From the NCBI RefSeq assembly GCF_000737765.1, contig NZ_JPRI01000010.1, forward strand, positions 62,001 through 126,000: DNA of 64,000 bases. Reading direction: 5' to 3'. The stretch's first letter is position 1; each line of letters begins with the position of its first letter. A program made the position numbers and the translations under genes. Of this stretch, positions 35,732 through 44,464 are shown in pieces. The DNA is from Chryseobacterium vrystaatense. Its GTDB lineage: Bacteria; Bacteroidota; Bacteroidia; Flavobacteriales; Weeksellaceae. Below the pieces are notes generated by a model. That model saw nothing but the letters and a program-made list of their open reading frames with translations, was not told the DNA's origin and made no database searches.

Positions 35732-36750
35732 AGGGAATTCTATTAGTAAATCTGGGATCGCCAAGATCAACGGCTGTAAATGATGTAAAGGAATATCTTG
35801 ATGAATTCCTGATGGATGAGAAGGTAATTGATTATCGCTGGATCTTCCGTGCACTTCTGGTTCAGGGAGTTATTCTTAAGACAAGACCCGCGAAATCTGC
35901 AGAAGCGTATAAAACGGTATGGACAGATCAGGGTTCACCTTTGATTGTGATTACCGAAAAAATTCAGAAGAAACTTCAGAAAATAGTTGATGTTCCTGTT
36001 GAAATAGGCATGAGATATGCTCAGCCCAGTATTGAAGCCGGAATTCAAAAACTGGTTGATCAGGGAGTTTCTGAGATAGTTTTGTTTCCACTGTATCCGC
36101 AATATGCAATGAGTACTACAGAAACAGTAATTGACAAAGCAGAAGAAGTAAGAAAAAAGAAGTTTCCAAAGGTAAAAATTAATTATATACAGCCTTTTTA
36201 CAACAGAGATATCTACATCAACTGTCTTGCAGAAAGTATTAAAGAAAAGCTTCCTGAAAATTTCGATGCCCTTCAGTTCTCTTATCATGGTGTTCCGGAA
36301 AGACATATCTATAAAACAGATCCTACCAAGACCTGTAATCTTAATGACTGCTGTTCAAGAGACAGTAATCCAAGTCATAAGTTCTGTTACCGTCATCAGT
36401 GCTATAAAACAACCCAACTGGTTATTGAAAAACTAAATCTTCCTAAGGAAAAAACCATTGTTTCTTTCCAGTCAAGATTAGGAAAAGATAAGTGGATAGA
36501 ACCTTATACAGATGAAACATTAGAAACCATTGCTAAAAAAGGAGTGAAAAATCTGGCTGTTGTATGTCCGGCTTTCGTTTCTGACTGTCTTGAAACTCTG
36601 GAAGAAATTTCAGTAGAAGGTAAAGAACAGTTTCAGCATGGAGGTGGAGAAAACTTCCACTACATTCCTTGTCTGAACGATGAAGACCGATGGATCGACG
36701 TAGTAAAAATACTCTGCGAAGAAAAACTGAATGATTTTTATCTGGTTTAA
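35728..36750 (+). CDS. hemH: ferrochelatase
   Basis: HemH inserts ferrous iron into protoporphyrin IX, the last step of protoheme synthesis. The 340-residue protein has GILLVNLGSP at the start, the conserved FPLYPQYAMSTTET, the active-site His187 in FSYHGVPERH, and a C-terminal VVCPAFVSDCLETLEEI with the catalytic Glu. A Cys-rich insert at 203-225 holds five Cys (203, 208, 209, 220, 225), which could bind a [2Fe-2S] cluster as in some bacterial ferrochelatases. It follows the Nfu iron-sulfur gene and may depend on it. Confidence 0.95.
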   Translation: MKGILLVNLGSPRSTAVNDVKEYLDEFLMDEKVIDYRWIFRALLVQGVILKTRPAKSAEAYKTVWTDQGSPLIVITEKIQKKLQKIVDVPVEIGMRYAQPSIEAGIQKLVDQGVSEIVLFPLYPQYAMSTTETVIDKAEEVRKKKFPKVKINYIQPFYNRDIYINCLAESIKEKLPENFDALQFSYHGVPERHIYKTDPTKTCNLNDCCSRDSNPSHKFCYRHQCYKTTQLVIEKLNLPKEKTIVSFQSRLGKDKWIEPYTDETLETIAKKGVKNLAVVCPAFVSDCLETLEEISVEGKEQFQHGGGENFHYIPCLNDEDRWIDVVKILCEEKLNDFYLV

Positions 36751-36757
36751 AAATATA

Positions 36758-36786
36758 AAGGAGCTGTTCAAAACAGTTCCTTTTTT
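36758..36786 (+). terminator. intrinsic terminator of the nfu-hemH transcript
   Basis: AAGGAGCTGTT (36758-36768) pairs with AACAGTTCCTT (36772-36782), with one G-U pair, followed by TTTT. Confidence 0.8.
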
Positions 36787-36931
36787 GTTAGCTCTATTAT
36801 TTTAAATAAAGGATACCTTATGATTCATCAAAAACCAGCAGAAACTTTACAACTTAAGATTTTTAAGCTACAATCAGTTTAAGGTATTTAGTAGTTATAA
36901 AGGTGAGCAGTTAAGTCGTTCGGTGAGCATT

Positions 36932-36982
36932 CCCCTCCTTCGGAGGGGTGGCGAAAATTCAGAGAATTTTTGACGGGGTGGT
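36932..36982. repeat. REP-like double-hairpin intergenic element
   Basis: CCCCTCC-TTC-GGAGGGG (36932-36948) is followed by a second hairpin AAAATTC-AGA-GAATTTT (36954-36970) and two GGGGTGG boxes (36945-36951 and 36975-36981). GC-rich elements of this form resemble dispersed repeats I know from Bacteroidota intergenic regions. Only one copy is in this window. The rest of this 339-bp gap holds terminators but no gene. Confidence 0.55.
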
Positions 36983-37034
36983 TAACTATAAAGCACAAAG
37001 GATTTATACAGTCATTGAACGATTTCATAAAAAA

Positions 37035-37061
37035 AGAGGCATCACATAAGTGACTGCCTCT
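37035..37061 (-). terminator. intrinsic terminator of the T9SS plug gene
   Basis: AGAGGCA (37035-37041) pairs with TGCCTCT (37055-37061), extended by CAC (37043-37045) with GTG (37050-37052). A run of A at 37029-37035 gives the minus-strand U-tract. The gene ends at 37090. Confidence 0.75.
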
Positions 37062-37089
37062 GATTATTTCAAAATTTATGGTAAGAAAT

Positions 37090-38304
37090 TTATTTTCCAA
37101 TAGGCGTTCTGAATTCCCCATACCCCATCAGACCATCATAATTACGTCCAAAAGGCGCATAATACAGAAATGCCTGATACAGGTTTTCGGTCTGCCAGAA
37201 ATTACCGTTAACTTCTCCGAAGTTCAGAGCACCGTTACTTTCTTTTGTAGCAAGGATGTAGTTATAGAACCCCTGTTTCAGAAATATTTTGGCAACATAC
37301 TTTTTATTGGCTGCATCATACTGCATCAGATTTTCTTTGCCGGCTTTAAAATTATTAAAACCTCCCATCACGTAAATCTCTTTATCTACAGGATCAGAAT
37401 CCAGAGAAAAATATACCCATGAGTAATCTGCTTCTCTTTCTGCATTTCTTTCGAGACCCAGATCATTTCTTCTGTAATACCAGGCACCATTCACATCAGG
37501 CTGATACTGATAATTTAATGGAAAAGCCCACACAGGATGAAGATAGGTATGGTTTACACCATCCTTTAATTCCGTGGCACTCACCATATCAGCGGCCATA
37601 TTCATATTCTTATTGTCGAAATAATAGAATTCATTATTGCCCGGAAATGTAAGATTCATCTGCTGAAACAGCAACTGGTTTCCTAAAGTAGCACTTGGTT
37701 TCAGATTAGTAACCACCACGTTAGGATTGTTGTTCTGCAGCACATTCAGACTCATTGAATTCACATTGGAAGAAAGATCACCTGCTTTTGAAGTCGCTTT
37801 AACTTCTACCCTTTGGTTGACATTGGGATTTTTGGCATCTGCGATTCTTGAAATATTCAAAGCAACAGTCGCTGCATCTTCCACCAGATAGAATCGTCTT
37901 TTGAAAAGTGGTCTGTCTGCTGAATCTTTATAAACGATCAGCTCAAAATTTCCTGAGATCTTTGGCTGCATTTTGTCATTGGGGAATGTAAGCTTATAGT
38001 GGGTATAAGCCTGCAGAGTATTAAATGAATATTGGAACTGATCCAGAAGCCCGTTTAAACTTCCATTCGCAATTTCAGTAAAAAACAAGTTGTCATCATT
38101 CCAGTTTCTGTCGTAATGTTTGATCGTATATCTGTAGATCTCACTGGAATTGGTAAGGTCATCAAAGCTTAACACCAGTTGCTCGCCGAACTTTATGACA
38201 GGGGTCTCATCGTTCGTCTGTGGATTAAAAAGCTGGATGCTCTGGATATTCTGCCCATAAACCAGTCCGCCCAAAGAAAGTAAAAGTATTCGCAAAGTTT
38301 TCAT
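37090..38304 (-). CDS. type IX secretion system plug-type protein (DUF5103)
   Basis: The 404-residue protein has a signal peptide ending LGGLVYGQ. Its first ~130 residues (IQSIQLFNPQTNDETPVI, YTIKHYDRNWN, LDQFQYSFNTLQAYTHYKL) match the DUF5103/T9SS plug domain family. In Flavobacterium the plug protein closes the periplasmic end of the SprA translocon until cargo arrives. The middle and C-terminal beta-domains (YVMGGFNNFKAG, FYNYILATKE) resemble carbohydrate-binding folds. Together with the T9SS-sorted protein at 14.2 kb this indicates a working T9SS. Confidence 0.85.
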   Translation of the reverse strand: MKTLRILLLSLGGLVYGQNIQSIQLFNPQTNDETPVIKFGEQLVLSFDDLTNSSEIYRYTIKHYDRNWNDDNLFFTEIANGSLNGLLDQFQYSFNTLQAYTHYKLTFPNDKMQPKISGNFELIVYKDSADRPLFKRRFYLVEDAATVALNISRIADAKNPNVNQRVEVKATSKAGDLSSNVNSMSLNVLQNNNPNVVVTNLKPSATLGNQLLFQQMNLTFPGNNEFYYFDNKNMNMAADMVSATELKDGVNHTYLHPVWAFPLNYQYQPDVNGAWYYRRNDLGLERNAEREADYSWVYFSLDSDPVDKEIYVMGGFNNFKAGKENLMQYDAANKKYVAKIFLKQGFYNYILATKESNGALNFGEVNGNFWQTENLYQAFLYYAPFGRNYDGLMGYGEFRTPIGK

Positions 38305-38348
38305 TATGACGAAGATAACGAAAAATAGGGATTTTCTTAATAATATCG

Positions 38349-38356
38349 TATTTTTG
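38349..38356 (+). promoter_or_regulatory. putative -7 element TATTTTTG
   Basis: It matches TAnnTTTG, 19 bp before the MBL hydrolase ATG. No clear -33 TTG is present. Confidence 0.4.
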
Positions 38357-38375
38357 AAATAAAAAAATATCAGTT

Positions 38376-39014
38376 ATGCTTCAGATTCAAGGCTTCGTAT
38401 TCAATTTTGCCAGCGAAAATACATACATTCTTTACAACGAAAATAAAAATGCCTGGCTGATCGATCCGGGAAATATGAATGAGCAGGAAACTCAGGCCGT
38501 AGAAAATTTTATTTCTGAAAATGGACTGAAGATCAAAAATATTCTTTTAACCCACGCTCATATTGATCACGTTCTTGGTCTGCAGTGGGCTTTTGACACC
38601 TTTAAAGTTCCTGTTTTGATGCATCAGGACGATCAGGAAGTTTTGGATATGCTTCAGGCCAGCGGGATGAGATTTGGATTTTCTGTTAATCCTGTAAAAG
38701 CAGACATTACCTACATCAGTGAAGGCGAAGTACTGGAACTGGATGGAGAAAAGTTTAAAATTTATCATGTTCCGGGACATTCTCCGGGAAGCGTCGTTTA
38801 CCACAATGAAGAACAGAAATTCATGATATCAGGTGACGTCCTTTTTGAAGGAAGCATCGGAAGAACCGACCTTTACAAAGGAAATCATGAATTACTGATC
38901 GACGGCATTACCAACAAATTATTTATTCTGGATGATGAAACACAGGTTTTCTCAGGCCATGGAAACCCTACAACAATAGGTTTTGAGAAACAGTATAATC
39001 CATTTTTTAAGTAG
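38376..39014 (+). CDS. MBL-fold metallo-hydrolase (glyoxalase II-like)
   Basis: The 212-residue protein has the metallo-beta-lactamase zinc motif THAHIDH at about 60-66, a second His in YHVPGHSPGSV, an Asp in ISGDVLFEGSIGRTD and a final His in VFSGHGNPTT. It is thus a complete binuclear metal site of the small glyoxalase II-like group. Substrates are probably thioesters such as S-lactoylglutathione or a related thiol ester, but this is not settled by sequence. It is a single cytoplasmic gene followed by a terminator. Confidence 0.92.
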   Translation: MLQIQGFVFNFASENTYILYNENKNAWLIDPGNMNEQETQAVENFISENGLKIKNILLTHAHIDHVLGLQWAFDTFKVPVLMHQDDQEVLDMLQASGMRFGFSVNPVKADITYISEGEVLELDGEKFKIYHVPGHSPGSVVYHNEEQKFMISGDVLFEGSIGRTDLYKGNHELLIDGITNKLFILDDETQVFSGHGNPTTIGFEKQYNPFFK

Positions 39015-39100
39015 ATTCGTTTTGAATTGAAAAAATATTGGGTCCGAGAATTCATGAGTATAGACTTAGCTGCTGATTAACAGTTATTCAACAAAAAATC

Positions 39101-39133
39101 AAAAACCGCCAGAAATATTCTGACGGTTTTTTT
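39101..39133. terminator. intrinsic terminator between convergent MBL hydrolase and TonB receptor genes
   Basis: AAAAACCGCCAGA (39101-39113) pairs with TCTGACGGTTTTT (39119-39131) with one mismatch. A and T runs on both sides let it work in both directions. Confidence 0.8.
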
Positions 39134-39155
39134 ATGAAGAAAATAAATATAAGTT

Positions 39156-41612
39156 TTAGAAATCAAGTGTGATGGATGCTCTTGCTGCTGCTCCCATGAT
39201 AGGTCTGGCCATTCTGATATTCGTTCCCGCAGTATTCTGGGATCTTGGATCTCCTTCGGTAATTCCAATCGTATTAAAGATATTGGTTCCGTCTACAGCA
39301 AAACGTATTTTTCCTAACTGGTAAGACATTCCTGCTCCCATTTCGGTGAATGATGGCAAAATATTATCGTCTGTGTTCCCTTCATTCTGGAAACGTTTTC
39401 CGTAATAGTTCATGCTTACATACGCTCTCCATTCTTTTGTAATGTTGACTGCTGGAGAGATATTGAAATAGAATTTAGGCATTCTTCTCACTACATTTCC
39501 ATCATAGTCAAAAGTAGTTCCGTCTGCATTTTTCCCTACGAAATCTTTGTATTTAGGATTCTGGATCGTTCCGTTGAAAGTCACTTCAAGGATATTGTTA
39601 AAAAGTCTGGTGTATCCTTCAATTTCTACCCCGAAATTCGTAGTGTTCGCAAATTTGTTTTCTGAAGTTCCGTCTGAGAATACATCAGTAAATGAAAGAT
39701 TTTTAAGCGTAGAATAGAAAGGAATGATTCCGATATCAAACGTACGCGAATAATATTTGTATCCTACTTCAAGCTGATTGGTATCAACCGCTTTTATGGC
39801 GCTCAGATCCGACATATTATTATAGTAAGCCTCTTCGTTAGGAGATCTGAAACCATGTGAGAAACGTGCGTATACCGCATTTCCTCTATTAATTTTATAA
39901 TTTGCGGCCAAGGTATAAGATACTTTATTAATATCGTAGTTCCAGTAGGTATACTTATTACCCAGCACCGCCATATTATCATCAGCTGTTGTTGTAGCAA
40001 AACTATGGGTTCCGTCCGTGGTCAAACCTGAATTATTCAGATTCGCTGTTGTGGTATTAACTCCATATCCTTTATAATAATCACGGCTGTAACGCATTCC
40101 TCCGTTTAAACTCAAAGCATCGGTGACATTATAATCTACATTTAAATAGACATCATTAAGACTTCCCTGAATCTGTGAATCTCTGATCAGGAAAGACATA
40201 TCCTTTACTCCATTGTAGGTCTGAGAATATCCGGTATCCGTAGGGCTCATTGAAGGATTAACCAAATTCAAAAGCTCAGGTCTGTCGGTCGCGGTTGCTA
40301 AAATATTACTCCAGTTCCAATTCTGATGAGATTTCCAGTTTGATTTATAGAATCCTGCCGTTACATTTCCTTTATCAAATTTATAATTCAACTGTAAGTC
40401 ATTCACAAAATTATTCATCTGCTTATCAATAGCCCAGAATCCCAGCTTCTGTATATATTGAGGGTTCACAACAGAACCGTTACTCACCAGAGAATACTGA
40501 TAATTGCTCATGCCCAGTCCTCCGTCTTTTATAGCACCGGTAGCATAATCGGAAGCCAGTTTAGGAGCTCCGGCTGGGAACATTCCTGTATATTCCATAT
40601 TGATATTGGTATATCTCGTCTTGTTCAGAACGCTGAAATTATTACCAAGATCATATTTAAATTCTGCACCCAGTACATCTACTTTCGGATGAATTCCGTT
40701 TTCAAGGTCTCTTTTAAAAAATCCGCCGCCAGCCTGAGGAATATTAAGCTGACCAATTCCCCTGTAACTGTAAGTTCCATAATTCGCATTGAAACCAGGG
40801 AATTCTTTAAGATCATTACCGTCCTGAATCAAAGGAATCGGAAGGTAGAACGTATTTCTATCGTCTAATTTTTTATAATAAATTTTAGCATACCCTTTAT
40901 CAAAGACATATTTAAGATTCATTCTTATTTGTCCTCCATTGTTGGCTCTGAACCCCGTCTTTCTGATTCCGTTATCCGTTCTGTAGAAACCTCCAACATT
41001 AAAGAAAAGTTTATCCTGAACCAATGCGCCTCCTACGTTAATATCTGTACGCATCAAGCCGTAGGTACTGGTTTCCAGTTTAGCTGTTCCTTTAAAATCA
41101 TTACTTCCTTCTTTAGTAATAAAGTTGATCAAACCTCCAGGAGAGTTATTGGCATAAATAGAACCGGAACCTCCTCTCAAAGCTTCTAAACGACCCACTG
41201 TATTGTCCACACGAAAGAAATTATCTGCGTTCGCAAACTGAAGCGCACCATCTTCAAAAACCGGAAGTCCGTCTTCCTGAACCTGTACAAATTCGTAAGC
41301 TCCTGCAGAAGGGATACCTCTTGCAAAAAGGTTGTTTCCTACTTCACCGCCAGAAGTTTCCACTGCAAAGCCCGGAACTCTCTGTAAAAGAGCGGCAGCA
41401 CTGATGGGATTCTGTTTCTGGATCTCTTTTGCCGTAAAAGTAGAAATAGCTGTACTGGATTCTATTTTCTTTTTCGGGCCTGAGCTTCCGGTAATAACGA
41501 TCTGGTCTATAGAAGACGTCTTGATTGAATCCTGAGGGGTTTCCTGGGCATACGCATTGTTGAAGTAAAGCGTAGCGGTGGCAGCCATTAAAAATATCGA
41601 TCTTTTTTTCAT
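39156..41612 (-). CDS. TonB-dependent receptor, probably for trehalose or a related ligand
   Basis: The 818-residue protein has a signal peptide ending NNAYAQ, no N-terminal sandwich domain, a plug at about 35-175 (IVITGSSGPKKKIESSTAIS, ALLQRVPGFAV, RLEALRGGSGSIYANNSPGG) and a barrel ending ARASITLDF. The architecture resembles FecA-type and siderophore receptors. However, it is the last gene of a minus-strand run that begins with an MFS permease and a trehalase (18-bp gap to the trehalase), so a sugar ligand is likely by context. Confidence 0.9.
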   Translation of the reverse strand: MKKRSIFLMAATATLYFNNAYAQETPQDSIKTSSIDQIVITGSSGPKKKIESSTAISTFTAKEIQKQNPISAAALLQRVPGFAVETSGGEVGNNLFARGIPSAGAYEFVQVQEDGLPVFEDGALQFANADNFFRVDNTVGRLEALRGGSGSIYANNSPGGLINFITKEGSNDFKGTAKLETSTYGLMRTDINVGGALVQDKLFFNVGGFYRTDNGIRKTGFRANNGGQIRMNLKYVFDKGYAKIYYKKLDDRNTFYLPIPLIQDGNDLKEFPGFNANYGTYSYRGIGQLNIPQAGGGFFKRDLENGIHPKVDVLGAEFKYDLGNNFSVLNKTRYTNINMEYTGMFPAGAPKLASDYATGAIKDGGLGMSNYQYSLVSNGSVVNPQYIQKLGFWAIDKQMNNFVNDLQLNYKFDKGNVTAGFYKSNWKSHQNWNWSNILATATDRPELLNLVNPSMSPTDTGYSQTYNGVKDMSFLIRDSQIQGSLNDVYLNVDYNVTDALSLNGGMRYSRDYYKGYGVNTTTANLNNSGLTTDGTHSFATTTADDNMAVLGNKYTYWNYDINKVSYTLAANYKINRGNAVYARFSHGFRSPNEEAYYNNMSDLSAIKAVDTNQLEVGYKYYSRTFDIGIIPFYSTLKNLSFTDVFSDGTSENKFANTTNFGVEIEGYTRLFNNILEVTFNGTIQNPKYKDFVGKNADGTTFDYDGNVVRRMPKFYFNISPAVNITKEWRAYVSMNYYGKRFQNEGNTDDNILPSFTEMGAGMSYQLGKIRFAVDGTNIFNTIGITEGDPRSQNTAGTNIRMARPIMGAAARASITLDF

Positions 41613-41630
41613 AGCATGATTTTTATAAAG

Positions 41631-43109
41631 TTAGTTTTGTTTTAATTTAAGATAGACTCCATTTGTCCATCCGAATCCGTCCTGATTCGGATATTCTCCG
41701 CCTCCTGCAATTGTTTCAGTGTCTAACGCATTATATTTTTCCATTAATTTTCCGGTGTTGCTGTATACCCTTTCAACATTTTTGCACCAGTTATTTTTTA
41801 TTTCCTCAGCCAGGTCATCAAAACCATAATTCTTCATTGCCTTAAAACCTAACCACTGATACGGAGCCCATGCATTCGGAAGATCCCATTGCTGTCCGGT
41901 TTTCTTTGTGGTCGTTACAAGACCTCCCTGGTAAAGGAATTTCTCTTCAATATGTTGAGCAACAGATTTTGCCTGTGCCTGATCCGCCAGTCCCAAAAAT
42001 AATGGGTAAAGAGCAGCAATATGTTCAGACGGTGTATTTGTGTGTTTTTTTAAGTGATAATCTTTATAACATTCAGTGTTTTCATCCCAAAAGTAATTGT
42101 TGATCATCTGTCTGCGTACTGCTGCTCTTTCAGTAAAATAATTTTCTTTCTCTGTGAGGTTCAGAAGTCCTGAAGATTTTGCCAGTGTATTCTCCAGATG
42201 CCACAAAAGGCTGTTGAGATCCACCTGTGCAATGTTCAGTGTTTCTATAGTCTGTATATGTTCTCCGTCTGCAAACCATCTGCTGGAAAAATCCCAGCCC
42301 GATTCGCAGGCACTTCTTATATTTCTGTAAAATTCTCCACCTCCATTGTCGCTGTCTTCAATATCAATCAGATAGCTTTCAGGACGTGGTGCATTTTCTG
42401 CATCATAATAACGGTTCAGAATATCTCCGTTTCTGGTTTTTGCTACTCTTTTTGTACTGGTCTCATTTTCCAGTCCCTCTTCCCCGTTCATCCAGAAAGC
42501 ATATTCCTTCTCTAAAGTATCATGATACTTTGTATAAACTTCTTCATCCTGAGTGGTTTCAAAAAGAAGATCCAGCATCAGCGAAAAATAAGGAGGCTGT
42601 GAACGGCTCAGAAAATGGGTTCTGCTTGCATTCGGAACAAAACCAACATTATTAATTAAATAAGAACAGTTTTCTACAATGTTTTCCATCATTTCTTTTC
42701 TTCCTGAAACCTGTAGCCCCAGCATAATAAAATAGCTGTCCCAATAGAAAAATTCATTAAAACGGCCTCCCGGTACAATATAAGGCTTAGGAAGCTTCAG
42801 CAGTGTTCCTTTTTCTTCATAAGCTGTTCGGGTCAATTCATCCCAAAGCTTTTCTATATGCTGCTCTACAGGAAGGTGATCTTCCTGACGGACTGAAACT
42901 TTTGCACCCAGAAAATCGAAATTGGACATCACAAAATCTTTGAGATCAAATCCTTCATTTCCTTTTTTCTCTTCATATTCCGCATTGATCACTGAAACAG
43001 GAAACATCGGAACAGCATCAGTCATCATCTTCTGGTCCTCAAAGATCTCTGATCTCTGTACATCATCAAAAAGAGTCTGGATTTCGTTTATGTAAAGCTG
43101 GTTATTCAT
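41631..43109 (-). CDS. trehalase (GH37 family), cytoplasmic
   Basis: Trehalase hydrolyses trehalose to two glucose molecules. The 492-residue protein shows both family signatures: PGGRFNEFFYWDSY at 113-126 and QWDLPNAWAP at 407-416, plus a Gly-rich loop GGGEYPNQDGFGWTNGV near the C-terminus. There is no signal peptide, so it acts on trehalose already in the cytoplasm, as E. coli TreF does. Its start is 2 bp from the stop of the MFS permease gene. Confidence 0.93.
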   Translation of the reverse strand: MNNQLYINEIQTLFDDVQRSEIFEDQKMMTDAVPMFPVSVINAEYEEKKGNEGFDLKDFVMSNFDFLGAKVSVRQEDHLPVEQHIEKLWDELTRTAYEEKGTLLKLPKPYIVPGGRFNEFFYWDSYFIMLGLQVSGRKEMMENIVENCSYLINNVGFVPNASRTHFLSRSQPPYFSLMLDLLFETTQDEEVYTKYHDTLEKEYAFWMNGEEGLENETSTKRVAKTRNGDILNRYYDAENAPRPESYLIDIEDSDNGGGEFYRNIRSACESGWDFSSRWFADGEHIQTIETLNIAQVDLNSLLWHLENTLAKSSGLLNLTEKENYFTERAAVRRQMINNYFWDENTECYKDYHLKKHTNTPSEHIAALYPLFLGLADQAQAKSVAQHIEEKFLYQGGLVTTTKKTGQQWDLPNAWAPYQWLGFKAMKNYGFDDLAEEIKNNWCKNVERVYSNTGKLMEKYNALDTETIAGGGEYPNQDGFGWTNGVYLKLKQN

Positions 43110-43111
43110 TA

Positions 43112-44350
43112 TTATTTCTTAGGATTAATTTTTAATTTATTCATGAAAATGGCCGAGATGATCAACAGCGAAAGCGGTATCAGTGAAAGATAAAATGCCT
43201 GCTGTCCGCTGAATTCCTGAAACACAAAACCAGTGATCATAGAACCTATAGTCCCGCCAATCGCAGAGAAAACCACAATCAGTCCGGACATCGCACTGTG
43301 TAAATATTTCGGAATTGATGCCAGAATTACGGAATTGATACTTGGATAAATAGGAGCCAGTAAGCCTCCCATTAAAGGAAACAAATACACCACAAGCGGA
43401 GCATTAAACCAGCCTGTTTCTGCGTCTATTTTAGTATTATGAGTTAATGGTAAAACCAAAAGTATACTTGCCGCAAAACCGATCACACAAAATGAAACCA
43501 CATAAATCCAGCTGAACTTCTTGGAGAAAAACCCCGACAAAAACCTTCCCAGAGCAAAAGCGCCCGCTAATACAGCCCCGGCCTGGATACTCATAGAAGT
43601 CGGAAGTTTTAAAATTTCTTTATAAAAAGTAGGCGTCCATGTCTGGAAGCTCTGTTCTACCAATACAAAAAGGAAGGCGCACAAAAGAAAAAACAGTACT
43701 TTTTTATAACTGAATAAACTAATGCTGTTTTTCAAATCACCCAACAAATCAGTTTTTTCACTTTTAGCTTCGTTTTCATTTAATGTAGAAAAGAATAAAA
43801 ACAAAAAGGACAATGTTGAAACTGCTCCCAATACCCAATATACATTCAGCCATTGCGTAGATTTAGGATTATGATCATCAATGAATAAACTGAAAAGTAC
43901 ATTACCTGCTAAAACCCCGATCATGAAAAATCCTTCTAAGAACCCCATAAAGCTAGAATGTTCTTTATCAGTATCTGTCACAAGACCAATGGAAGTAAAA
44001 ACCGAGATCTTTATTAAAGCAAACGATACCCCCACAACGGCAAATAAAAGTTTGAAGAACCAGAAATCATTTGAAAAAGGCATCACAAAACACATGCAGC
44101 TCACCAGGAAAAGGGCGATAAGCATGGAATTTTTAATCCCGATTTTTGGCAGAAATGACGCCAGAATAAACGAGCATATGGCAATAGGGAGATCCTTAAA
44201 ACCCTCCAGAACACTAGCCGAAGATTTCGAGATTCCGAAGTTTTGCTGTACCTGCAGAATTACTGTTCCCACCGAATTCAAAAGAATTGCGAAAACAAAA
44301 TAGTTCAAAAAAAGTACAGCTTTAATATTGAAATTTTTCATGTAGATCAT
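43112..44350 (-). CDS. MFS sugar permease (probable trehalose importer)
   Basis: The 412-residue protein has about 12 membrane helices and an MFS-type layout, with two sixfold halves joined by a polar loop near residue 195 (NENEAKSEKTDLLGDLK). Helix 1 starts at about residue 10 (AVLFLNYFVFAILLNSVGTV). A second Met three codons in is an alternative start. Substrate is inferred from the adjacent trehalase and TonB receptor: it should carry the disaccharide across the inner membrane. It is divergent from the AraC regulator. Confidence 0.87.
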   Translation of the reverse strand: MIYMKNFNIKAVLFLNYFVFAILLNSVGTVILQVQQNFGISKSSASVLEGFKDLPIAICSFILASFLPKIGIKNSMLIALFLVSCMCFVMPFSNDFWFFKLLFAVVGVSFALIKISVFTSIGLVTDTDKEHSSFMGFLEGFFMIGVLAGNVLFSLFIDDHNPKSTQWLNVYWVLGAVSTLSFLFLFFSTLNENEAKSEKTDLLGDLKNSISLFSYKKVLFFLLCAFLFVLVEQSFQTWTPTFYKEILKLPTSMSIQAGAVLAGAFALGRFLSGFFSKKFSWIYVVSFCVIGFAASILLVLPLTHNTKIDAETGWFNAPLVVYLFPLMGGLLAPIYPSINSVILASIPKYLHSAMSGLIVVFSAIGGTIGSMITGFVFQEFSGQQAFYLSLIPLSLLIISAIFMNKLKINPKK

Positions 44351-44443
44351 TTCTTGTCGGCTAAGATAGAAGCATTTCGCTTAACATTAATTTAACACAA
44401 TAAATCAATATTTGAACTATATTAATATAATTAGTATTTTTAT

Positions 44444-44463
44444 TGATTAAATACGATTAATCA
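44444..44463. promoter_or_regulatory. palindromic operator candidate TGATTAA-N6-TTAATCA
   Basis: TGATTAA (44444-44450), six bases, then TTAATCA (44457-44463) form a perfect inverted repeat one base before the AraC-type ATG. A further inverted pair, AATCAATA (44403-44410) with TATTGATT (44441-44448), lies in the same 114-bp divergent spacer. Confidence 0.4.
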
Positions 44464-44464
44464 G

